NCBI RefSeq assembly: GCF_025947065.1
Contig: NZ_CP109994.1
Location: forward strand, 930,001-994,000
Direction: 5' to 3'
Length of the DNA stretch: 64,000 bases
Source of the DNA: Flavobacterium sp. N1736
GTDB lineage: Bacteria > Bacteroidota > Bacteroidia > Flavobacteriales > Flavobacteriaceae
Shown: positions 26,259-34,345 of the stretch, in pieces
Layout of the letters: each line of letters begins with the position of its first letter
How positions within the stretch are numbered: position 1 is the first letter of the stretch
Made by a program: the position numbers and the translations under genes
The notes under the pieces: model-generated
The model's input: the letters and a program-made list of their open reading frames with translations, nothing else
What the model was told of the DNA's origin: nothing
Databases searched by the model: none

Positions 26259-29200
26259 ATGTTTAAAATATTTATACAACGACCAGTACTGTCGACTGTA
26301 ATATCAGTTATTATCGTCATTTTAGGTGTTTTAGGTCTTGTTGCGCTTCCTATTGCGCAATATCCCGATATCGCTCCGCCAACAGTAAATGTATCAGCGA
26401 GTTATACCGGTGCCAATGCCGATGTGGTATTGAAAAGTATCGTAATTCCTCTCGAAGAACAAATTAATGGTGTAGAAAACATGACTTACATGACTTCTAC
26501 AGCAACAAACGACGGAAACGCATCTATAAAAATCTTCTTTAAAGTAGGAACAAATCCTGATTTAGCAGCGGTAAACGTTCAAAACAGGGTTTCGAGAGCC
26601 ACCAGTTTATTGCCCGTAGAGGTAACACAGGCCGGTGTAACAGTTACGAAAAGCCAGAGTAGTAACTTATTGATCTTCTCCTTATATAGTGATGATAAAG
26701 CTTACGATCAGACTTTCCTTCAAAATTATGCGAAGATCAATCTTGTTCCTCAAATTCAGCGTGTAGTTGGAGTAGGAGATGTAACGGTTTTTGGTGCAAA
26801 GGATTATTCGATGAGAATCTGGCTAAAGCCGGATATTATGCAGCAATATAAACTGATTCCGAGTGATATTTCGGCTGCTTTGGCAGAACAAAATATCGAA
26901 GCCGCACCGGGAAAATTTGGTGAAAACGGAAATCAGGCGTTTCAATACGTTATTAAATATAAAGGACGTTTAACGAGTGCTCAGGAATTTGGAGATATTG
27001 TCATCAAATCTGTTGGTAACGGACAAGTGCTGCGATTGAAAGATGTAGCAAAAGTGGAATTGGGATCTCTAAGTTATTCCTCAACCATTAAAACAAACGG
27101 TGTAGAATCTGCAGCGATGGCAATTAGCCAGACGCCGGGATCTAATGCGCGTGATGTAATCAACAATTCTAAAAAACTGATTGAAGAAGCGGCAAAAAAC
27201 TTTCCAAAAGGAGTAAAATACACACTTCTTGTTGACGTTAACGAGAATCTTGATGCTTCTATCGAAAAAGTAATTCACACGTTGGTCGAAGCTTTTATAT
27301 TGGTTTTTATTGTGGTTTTTATCTTCCTGCAGGATTTCAGATCAACATTAATTCCGGCAATTGCGGTTCCGGTTGCGATTGTGGGAACGTTTTTCTTTCT
27401 GAATTTATTTGGGTTTACGATTAACTTATTAACGCTATTTGCAATGGTTCTTGCCATTGGTATTGTCGTCGATGATGCCATTGTCGTCGTCGAGGCGGTA
27501 CATGCCAAGCTCGACAACGGTTATAAATCATCCAAAAAAGCAACAATCGACGCGATGGATGAAATCTCCGGAGCGATTATTTCGATTACGCTTGTAATGG
27601 CTGCGGTATTTATTCCTGTTACCTTTATTACAGGATCTACAGGGGTTTTCTACAAACAATTTGGTATTACGTTAGCCGTTGCGATTATTCTTTCGGCAAT
27701 TAACGCCTTGACTTTAAGTCCGGCATTGTGTGCTTTACTTTTAAAACCGCATGCAGACGATCATAAACATAAAAGTTTTATTCAGCGTTTTTATACCTCA
27801 TTTAATGTCGCTTTTGATAATGTAACCGAGCGTTACAAACGTTCTGTTAGTTTCCTTTCGGTTAAAAAATGGATTGTGCTTGCTGCTATTTTAATTGCAG
27901 GACTGGCATTATTTTATATGATGAAAACCACGCCGTCAGCTTTCGTTCCTGCGGAAGATCAGGGAACTGTTTTTGCCAATATTAGTTTACCGCCATCGGC
28001 ATCGATGGAACGTTCTGATATCATAGCCAAAAAAGTCGACAGTATTGCCAAAACGATTCCGGGAGTTAAAAACACATTGCGTATTGTGGGACAAAACTTT
28101 ACTGCGGGAGCGGGAAGTGCGTACAGTATGGTTATTGTAAAACTGGAAACGTGGGACAAACGTGATCTAAGTGTTAATGATGTAATTGGTCAGCTTTTTG
28201 CCAAAACAAGCGGAATTCGCGAAGCTAATATTTTCTTCATTTCTCCACCAACAATTCAGGGATTTGGACAAAGTGGCGGATTCGAATTTCAATTACAGGA
28301 TAAAGGAGGTCATACAACGGCTGAATTCTATAAGGTAAATACTGACTTTTTGGAGAAACTTTCAAAACGTCCTGAAATACAATATGCTACAACGCCATTT
28401 AATCCTGGTTTTCCTCAATATATGATGGACATCAATTTGGCAAAAGCAAAAGATGCAGGCGTTTCTATCAACTCGATTTTGTCTACGATGCAGGGATATT
28501 ACGGAGGTTTATATGCTTCTAATTTCAATAAATTCGGAAAACAATATCGTGTAATGATTCAGGCTTCTCCGGAATTTAGAACCAATACCGAAGGACTGAA
28601 CAAAATTTTCGTAAGAAACAGTTCAGGAAACATGGCGCCCATTACGGAATTTGTAAAAATGACGAGGGTTTTTGGACCGGAATCTATTTCAAGATTTAAC
28701 TTGTTTACTTCTATTTCGATTACAGGAGCACCAAATCCGGGCTTTAGTTCAGGAGATGCGATTAAAGCAATTCAGGAAGTTGCCGCAGAAAATTTACCTG
28801 CAGGTTACGGATATGAATTTTCAGGTTTAACGCGTGAGGAATTAGCATCAGGAAGTGAAACTATTTTCATATTTATATTATGTCTTGTGTTTGTTTACTT
28901 TTTATTAAGTGCACAATACGAAAGTTATATTTTGCCTTTTGCCGTATTATTCTCGATTCCGTTTGGATTAGCCGGAGCTTATTTGTTCTCGATTATATTC
29001 AAATTAAACAGTAATATTTACCTGCAGATTTCGCTAATCATGCTTATTGGATTACTGGCGAAAAATGGTATTTTGATTGTTGAATTTGCTTTAGACAGAA
29101 GACGAAAAGGTTTGCCAATTGTGCAAGCTGCAATTGAAGGAGCGGTAGCCCGTTTACGACCAATTTTAATGACGTCTTTCGCCTTTATTTTAGGACTTGT

Positions 29201-29429
29201 TCCTTTAATGTTCGCTACTGGTGCCGGAGCCGTTGGTAATAAATCGATTGGTACGGGAGCTGTTGGAGGAATGTTAATTGGAACCGTTTTAGGAGTATTC
29301 GTAATTCCGGTATTATTTATCATTTTCCAGACCTTACAAGAAAAAATAAGTGGTCCGGCAAAAGATGGTTATGACGATGACGACGATGAAGAAGAAGAAG
29401 TTCAATTATTAGAAGCTCATAAAGAGTAG
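26259..29429 (+). CDS. RND (HAE1/AcrB-type) efflux permease
   Basis: This 1056-residue inner-membrane proton-driven pump is the usual size for AcrB homologues. Proton-relay residues are present: the Asp pair in LAIGIVVDDAIVVVE (TM4) and Lys in LIGLLAKNGILIVEFALD (TM10). PVAIVGTFFFLNLFGFTIN and the two large periplasmic loops follow the AcrB pattern. A short Asp/Glu run lies at the C-terminus. It exports hydrophobic or amphipathic compounds, and the substrates cannot be predicted. It sits between its adaptor and its outer-membrane partner. Confidence 0.97.
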   Translation: MFKIFIQRPVLSTVISVIIVILGVLGLVALPIAQYPDIAPPTVNVSASYTGANADVVLKSIVIPLEEQINGVENMTYMTSTATNDGNASIKIFFKVGTNPDLAAVNVQNRVSRATSLLPVEVTQAGVTVTKSQSSNLLIFSLYSDDKAYDQTFLQNYAKINLVPQIQRVVGVGDVTVFGAKDYSMRIWLKPDIMQQYKLIPSDISAALAEQNIEAAPGKFGENGNQAFQYVIKYKGRLTSAQEFGDIVIKSVGNGQVLRLKDVAKVELGSLSYSSTIKTNGVESAAMAISQTPGSNARDVINNSKKLIEEAAKNFPKGVKYTLLVDVNENLDASIEKVIHTLVEAFILVFIVVFIFLQDFRSTLIPAIAVPVAIVGTFFFLNLFGFTINLLTLFAMVLAIGIVVDDAIVVVEAVHAKLDNGYKSSKKATIDAMDEISGAIISITLVMAAVFIPVTFITGSTGVFYKQFGITLAVAIILSAINALTLSPALCALLLKPHADDHKHKSFIQRFYTSFNVAFDNVTERYKRSVSFLSVKKWIVLAAILIAGLALFYMMKTTPSAFVPAEDQGTVFANISLPPSASMERSDIIAKKVDSIAKTIPGVKNTLRIVGQNFTAGAGSAYSMVIVKLETWDKRDLSVNDVIGQLFAKTSGIREANIFFISPPTIQGFGQSGGFEFQLQDKGGHTTAEFYKVNTDFLEKLSKRPEIQYATTPFNPGFPQYMMDINLAKAKDAGVSINSILSTMQGYYGGLYASNFNKFGKQYRVMIQASPEFRTNTEGLNKIFVRNSSGNMAPITEFVKMTRVFGPESISRFNLFTSISITGAPNPGFSSGDAIKAIQEVAAENLPAGYGYEFSGLTREELASGSETIFIFILCLVFVYFLLSAQYESYILPFAVLFSIPFGLAGAYLFSIIFKLNSNIYLQISLIMLIGLLAKNGILIVEFALDRRRKGLPIVQAAIEGAVARLRPILMTSFAFILGLVPLMFATGAGAVGNKSIGTGAVGGMLIGTVLGVFVIPVLFIIFQTLQEKISGPAKDGYDDDDDEEEEVQLLEAHKE

Positions 29430-29451
29430 TAATTTAATTAAGAAGACAAAA

Positions 29452-30855
29452 ATGACTCATAGTTCAAATAAATATATTTTAATGGTAATGGCAGCCACAC
29501 TTTTGAGTGCCTGCGTTACCAAAAAATACGAACGCCCCACGACGCTTTCTACAGATAAGCTGTTTCGTGATCAGGCTTCTGCCGATTCTGCAACCGTTGC
29601 CAATATGCCGTGGCAAAGTGTTTTTAAAGATCCAAAATTAAGTGCATTAATTCAGAAAGGTTTAGAACAGAATCTGAACCTGAAAAATGCAATTGAAAAT
29701 ATTGTTCAGGCACGTGCGACTTTGCGTCAAAGCAAATTGGCTTATTATCCAAATTTAAATCTGGATGCCAGTGTAACACGCACCAAACAATCAGAAGCAG
29801 GATTGAATTTTCCGGCAGGAATTAACATTAATACGTTAACAACAACGTATAAACTGGGTTTAAGCACTTCGTGGGAAGCTGATATCTGGGGAAAACTGAG
29901 CAGTACAAAAAGAGCTGCTTTAGCCACTTATCTTGCTACAGATGCTGCCAAACAAGCCGTACAAACACAGTTAATTGCTGATATTGCCAACAATTATTTT
30001 TTATTGTTATCGTATGATAAATCACTTCAAATTACAAAGGAAACTTTAGAAAGCCGTGTTAAAAACGTAGAAACAATAAAAGCCTTAAAAGAAGGTGCCA
30101 TTGTTACCGGTGCTGCTGTTGTACAAAGTGAAGCCAATCGTTATGCTGCCGAAGTATTGATTCCGGATATTAAACAAGACATTCGCGAAACCGAAAACGC
30201 CTTGAATATATTATTAGGACAAGCTCCGGGACCAATAGAAAGAGGTGTTTTGGGCGAACAGCAAACTCCCGAAAGTCTGGCAATAGGTTTACCGTCTCAA
30301 TTATTACAAAACCGTCCAGACGTTCGTCAGGCTGAGTTTAATTTTAGAACGGCTTTTGAGGATACAAACCTTGCAAGAACGTATTTCTATCCAAGTTTAA
30401 CACTTACGGCAAGCGGCGGATTTTCGAATCTGGAACTGAAAAATTTCTTTGATCATTCTATTTTTTATTCGATAATAGGAGGATTAACGCAGCCGCTTTT
30501 TAATCAGGGCGTGAACAAAGCAAGATTAACAATTGCACAATCCAGACAATTACAAGCGTTGAATAACTTTCAACAAAGTTTGTTAGTTGCCGGACAAGAA
30601 GTTTCGAATGCAATGTATTCATATCAAATGGCGGTTGAAAAACAAGATTCAAGAACAAAACAAATTGAATCATTGCAAAAAGCAGTTGATTATACACAAC
30701 AGCTTTTAGAATATAGTTCAGCAACCAATTATACCGATGTTTTAACATCAGAACAAAACCTTCTTGCAGCGCAATTAAGCGGTATTAATGATAATTTACA
30801 AAGATTGCAGGCAATGGTTAATTTATACCGTGCTCTTGGCGGCGGATGGAAATAA
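29452..30855 (+). CDS. RND outer-membrane channel lipoprotein (TolC/OprM-like)
   Basis: A 467-residue outer membrane efflux protein with lipobox LLSACV at Cys21. Typical family motifs are SWEADIWGKL near residue 140, LLQNRPDVRQAEFNFRTA near residue 285, and a C-terminal helix with RLQAMVNLYRALGGGW. It forms the trimeric outer-membrane duct for the pump encoded 22 bases upstream, which completes the tripartite system. Confidence 0.95.
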   Translation: MTHSSNKYILMVMAATLLSACVTKKYERPTTLSTDKLFRDQASADSATVANMPWQSVFKDPKLSALIQKGLEQNLNLKNAIENIVQARATLRQSKLAYYPNLNLDASVTRTKQSEAGLNFPAGININTLTTTYKLGLSTSWEADIWGKLSSTKRAALATYLATDAAKQAVQTQLIADIANNYFLLLSYDKSLQITKETLESRVKNVETIKALKEGAIVTGAAVVQSEANRYAAEVLIPDIKQDIRETENALNILLGQAPGPIERGVLGEQQTPESLAIGLPSQLLQNRPDVRQAEFNFRTAFEDTNLARTYFYPSLTLTASGGFSNLELKNFFDHSIFYSIIGGLTQPLFNQGVNKARLTIAQSRQLQALNNFQQSLLVAGQEVSNAMYSYQMAVEKQDSRTKQIESLQKAVDYTQQLLEYSSATNYTDVLTSEQNLLAAQLSGINDNLQRLQAMVNLYRALGGGWK

Positions 30856-30914
30856 AAGAATAGTTAGAAAATAATTAGTTAGAGGTTAAAAATTGGAGAA
30901 ATACGGTCGATTAA

Positions 30915-30987
30915 AAAGTAGTGCTCGTCGATTGTTTTGCGGTTTCGGTATATTGAATGCTTTAAACTTAAAAATTGGCACTACTTT
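30915..30987. repeat. inverted repeat with 10-bp arms
   Basis: AAAGTAGTGC (30915-30924) and GCACTACTTT (30978-30987) pair exactly around 53 bases. It lies between the efflux operon and a small secreted protein gene. There is no T-run, so it may be a regulatory or transposition relic. Confidence 0.4.
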
Positions 30988-31026
30988 CGATCTGTTTCAA
31001 ATCGAATAATACTTAATACCACAAAA

Positions 31027-31503
31027 ATGAAAAAATTAGGACTAGCCTTAATACTCTTGATGAGTGTTTTTGCACATGCACAAGTATCAATTAATGTAAA
31101 TATCGGTACACCGCCAAGCTGGGGTCCGGAAGGATATGATGATAGTAGATATTATTACCTGCCTGATATCGATACCTATTATGACGTTAATCAAAGCCAG
31201 TATATTTATGAAAATAATGGTAAATGGATTCGTGACAGAAGATTGCCTTCAAGATACAGACAATATGATCTTTATGGCGGTTACAAAGTAGTTTTAAATG
31301 ATTACAGAGGAGACGCTCCTTATACTTATCATCAAAAACATGTTACCAGTTATCCAAAAGGATATAAAGGAAAACCTCAGAAAAACAGAGGAAACAAACC
31401 TGAAAAAGGAAATAAGTCCGATAAAGGAAAACATAATTCGAAAGGTTCAAAAGGAAATAATTCGAATAAAAAAGACAATCATTCCCACGATGATCACCAC
31501 TAA
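31027..31503 (+). CDS. secreted protein with Lys/Asn/His-rich tail
   Basis: It has 158 residues from the ATG at 31027, which begins a good signal peptide (MKKLGLALILLMSVFAHAQ); the longer in-frame start at 30937 lacks one. The first part of the mature protein is Tyr-rich (YYYLPDIDTYYDVNQSQYIY), a pattern seen in small periplasmic Bacteroidota proteins. The last ~50 residues are low-complexity Lys, Gly, Asn and Ser ending in HSHDDHH, a possible metal-binding end. The function is unknown. Confidence 0.65.
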   Translation: MKKLGLALILLMSVFAHAQVSINVNIGTPPSWGPEGYDDSRYYYLPDIDTYYDVNQSQYIYENNGKWIRDRRLPSRYRQYDLYGGYKVVLNDYRGDAPYTYHQKHVTSYPKGYKGKPQKNRGNKPEKGNKSDKGKHNSKGSKGNNSNKKDNHSHDDHH

Positions 31504-31516
31504 TTAAACATGACTT

Positions 31517-31550
31517 AAAAAACGCCTCAATATTGAGGCGTTTTTTTTTG
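31517..31550 (+). terminator. intrinsic terminator
   Basis: AAAAACGCCTCAA and TTGAGGCGTTTTT pair perfectly around two bases, followed by a T-run, 14 bases after the secreted protein gene. Confidence 0.9.
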
Positions 31551-31619
31551 ATCTGTATTTATTATCATAAAATATTATATTCGTACACTTGTAAAATCAG
31601 ACGAAAGCAAATTTAGAAA

Positions 31620-33221
31620 ATGGAAAATATTACAGTAATCATCATGTTATTATTCGGGGTTGCATTCCTGAGCCTTTTAAGTAAAAAATATAATTTTCCT
31701 GTTCCTATTGTACTTGTTCTTTGCGGTGTTACGATTAGTATTATTCCAGGACTTCCGGTTGTTGCATTAAGCCCCGAAGTCGTTTTTGTTATATTTTTAC
31801 CGCCGCTTTTGTATCACGCGGCATGGCACACAAGCTGGTCTGACTTTAAGCAAACCATTCGTCCTATAACACTTGCTGCTGTTGGTTTGGTTCTTTTTAC
31901 CACAGTTTCTGTTGCTGTAGCAGCGCATTATCTTATTGCCGATATTTCCTGGCCTTTGGCTTTTTTGCTTGGCGCCATTGTTTCGCCTCCCGATGCCGTT
32001 TCGGCGACAGCCATAACAAAAGGATTGGGGCTGCACCCGCGCTTAATTGCGATTCTTGAAGGTGAAAGTTTACTGAACGATGCCAGCGGACTTGTAGCTT
32101 ACAAATATGCACTTGCAGCCATTACAGCAGGTAATTTTGTGCTTTGGCAGGCAGGATTGAACTTCTTTATCATGTCTACATTAGGTATTGCAATTGGTTT
32201 AGTGGTTGGTTATATCATGAATTTTATTCATAAAAAGTTTGTCTATGATGATGCGATTGAAGCCACATTGACACTTCTTACACCTTTTGCATCGTATTTA
32301 ATCGCCGAGCATTTTGAATGTTCGGGTGTTTTAGCGGTTGTAACAACGGGGTTATTTCTTTCGGCAAGATCAGGAACAATTTTTACGCACGAAAGCAGAA
32401 TGGTGACGAATACGATCTGGAGGGTTCTTGCCAATATTTTAAACGGATTGATATTCATTTTAATCGGACTTCAGTTGCGTCAGATTGTTTCGGGAATAGG
32501 GGATTATTCAGGAATATCATTGTTTATTTGGGGCGCTTCGGTAAGTGTGGTCGTTGTTGTGGTTCGGTTTTTATGGATTGTTCCCGCAACATTGCTTCCC
32601 AGATTTCTTTCCAAAAAAATACGGTTGAAAGAAGAGTTTGATTATCGCAACATGATTATTTTCGGATGGTCGGGAATGCGAGGCGTAGTATCAATGGCGG
32701 CCGCACTGGCACTTCCGTTAACGATAAATGGCGATGAAGCATTTCCGCTAAGAAATCTAATTATTTATCTGGTTTTTTGCGTGATATTATCGACTTTGGT
32801 CATTCAGGGATTAACGCTTCCGTGGGTTATTAAGAAACTAAAAATCGAACGTTATTCGATACTAGCCCAGGAATATCAAATTCGAAATGCCATCGTTTCA
32901 GAAACCATTTCGCATATCGAAGATAATTTTTCATTGTTAAATGATGATTTGCTTCATAATATTAAAAGTAAATATGAGGTAAAATTTAATCGTTTGCAAA
33001 AAACTGAACTTCCGGCGAATTTCTTCGGAAAAGGAAAAATAATGGGAGGAGAAATCTTCAATGATTTCACTAAATTACAAATCGATTTGCTGAATGTTGA
33101 ACGCACAAAACTAGAAACAATGCATAAATCGGGTTCCGTAAATGAGGAAATTTTCAGAAAAATAGAAAAAGAGCTCGATCTTGAAGAAACCCGTTTATGG
33201 ATGGAAATGTATGAGGAATAA
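31620..33221 (+). CDS. CPA1-family Na+/H+ antiporter
   Basis: A 533-residue protein of about twelve membrane helices. GAIVSPPDAVSATAI and LEGESLLNDASGLVAYKYAL carry the acidic ion-binding residues of NhaP/NHE-type antiporters. A ~120-residue cytoplasmic helical tail begins near residue 410. It exchanges sodium or other monovalent cations for protons and supports pH and salt homeostasis. It ends 2 bases before the stop of the convergent oxidoreductase gene, with no terminator in between. Confidence 0.93.
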   Translation: MENITVIIMLLFGVAFLSLLSKKYNFPVPIVLVLCGVTISIIPGLPVVALSPEVVFVIFLPPLLYHAAWHTSWSDFKQTIRPITLAAVGLVLFTTVSVAVAAHYLIADISWPLAFLLGAIVSPPDAVSATAITKGLGLHPRLIAILEGESLLNDASGLVAYKYALAAITAGNFVLWQAGLNFFIMSTLGIAIGLVVGYIMNFIHKKFVYDDAIEATLTLLTPFASYLIAEHFECSGVLAVVTTGLFLSARSGTIFTHESRMVTNTIWRVLANILNGLIFILIGLQLRQIVSGIGDYSGISLFIWGASVSVVVVVVRFLWIVPATLLPRFLSKKIRLKEEFDYRNMIIFGWSGMRGVVSMAAALALPLTINGDEAFPLRNLIIYLVFCVILSTLVIQGLTLPWVIKKLKIERYSILAQEYQIRNAIVSETISHIEDNFSLLNDDLLHNIKSKYEVKFNRLQKTELPANFFGKGKIMGGEIFNDFTKLQIDLLNVERTKLETMHKSGSVNEEIFRKIEKELDLEETRLWMEMYEE

Positions 33222-33223
33222 GA

Positions 33224-34249
33224 TTAACCCTTACGAATTAAAGGAATTACTTTTGTTCCGATGAATTCTATGGCGCTCATCAATTGTTTATGTGTAAGTC
33301 CGGCATTATCCATTTGAAACGTAAACCTCGAAATTCCGCCAAGCGATTCACTATGATTCAGGATTTTCTCGGCAACACGCTCCGGACTTCCCACAACTAA
33401 AACGCCTTTATCATCGATAAGTCCGTCGAATTTGTCTTTTGTTACCGGCGGCCAGCCGCGTTCTCTGCCTAATTTTGTCCAAAGCTCCGCATAACCCGGA
33501 TAATATTCTTCGATAGCTTTTTCAGTTGTTCCTGAAACATAACCAGGAGAATGCAAACCAACTTTTAATTCTTCGGGTTTAAAACCTGCAGCTTTTCCGG
33601 CTTCACGATATAAATCAATTAACGGACGAAAACGGTAAGTTTGTCCGCCAATTACGGCAACCATTAAAGGCAAACCAAGCGATCCCGCACGAATAAAAGA
33701 TTCCGGAGTTCCGCCAACGCCCAGCCAAACAGGTAATTTTTCCTGTATTGCTCTCGGGTAAACGGGCAGATTATTGATTGCCGGACGAAATTTTCCTGAC
33801 CATGTTACAAATTCATTATCTCGAATTTGCAATAACAGCTCTAATTTTTCCTTAAAAAGTTCGTCATAATCATTCAGGTTAAATCCGAAAAGGGGATAAG
33901 CTTCAATCGAAGAACCACGTCCAACAACAATCTCGGCTCTTCCTTTTGAAACTAAATCTAAAGTGGCAAAACTCTGATAAACCCTAACCGGATCTGCAGC
34001 GCTTAAAACACTTACCGCGCTCACTAATCGTATATTTTTTGTTCGTGAAGCAGCCGCACTCAATATTACCGCTGTAGCCGAATCTAAAAATTCTTTTTTA
34101 TGATGTTCTCCAATTCCAAAAACATCAAGGCCAACCTGATCGGCAAGCTCAATTCTTTGAAGCAATTGCTCCATAGCGTCAACACTACTTAGCGCATTAT
34201 TGTCGCCATACATTGCCGAGGCAAAACTGTCTATTCCTATTTCTATCAT
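33224..34249 (-). CDS. LLM-class flavin-dependent oxidoreductase
   Basis: A 341-residue TIM-barrel flavin enzyme of the bacterial luciferase-like superfamily. Supporting motifs are DVFGIGEHHKKEFLDSA near residue 39, RLVSAVSVLSAADPVRVY near residue 74, GRAEIVVGRGSSIEAYPLFG near residue 104, and PVWLGVGGTPESF near residue 173. It probably uses FMNH2 from a separate reductase, and the substrate is unknown. It stands alone, convergent with the antiporter gene. Confidence 0.9.
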   Translation of the reverse strand: MIEIGIDSFASAMYGDNNALSSVDAMEQLLQRIELADQVGLDVFGIGEHHKKEFLDSATAVILSAAASRTKNIRLVSAVSVLSAADPVRVYQSFATLDLVSKGRAEIVVGRGSSIEAYPLFGFNLNDYDELFKEKLELLLQIRDNEFVTWSGKFRPAINNLPVYPRAIQEKLPVWLGVGGTPESFIRAGSLGLPLMVAVIGGQTYRFRPLIDLYREAGKAAGFKPEELKVGLHSPGYVSGTTEKAIEEYYPGYAELWTKLGRERGWPPVTKDKFDGLIDDKGVLVVGSPERVAEKILNHSESLGGISRFTFQMDNAGLTHKQLMSAIEFIGTKVIPLIRKG

Positions 34250-34290
34250 ATAGTAAAGATATTAAATTCTCTTTTTTGTAGTTAAAAAAA

Positions 34291-34322
34291 ACGGAGCAAA
34301 AAAGATATTTTCTTTGCTCCGT
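34291..34322 (-). terminator. intrinsic terminator of the sugar dehydrogenase gene
   Basis: ACGGAGCAAA and TTTGCTCCGT form a stem around 12 bases, with an A-run on the left that gives a U-run on the reverse strand, 23 bases after the gene's stop. Confidence 0.8.
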
Positions 34323-34345
34323 AATTGTTTTTTATTGAAAAATAT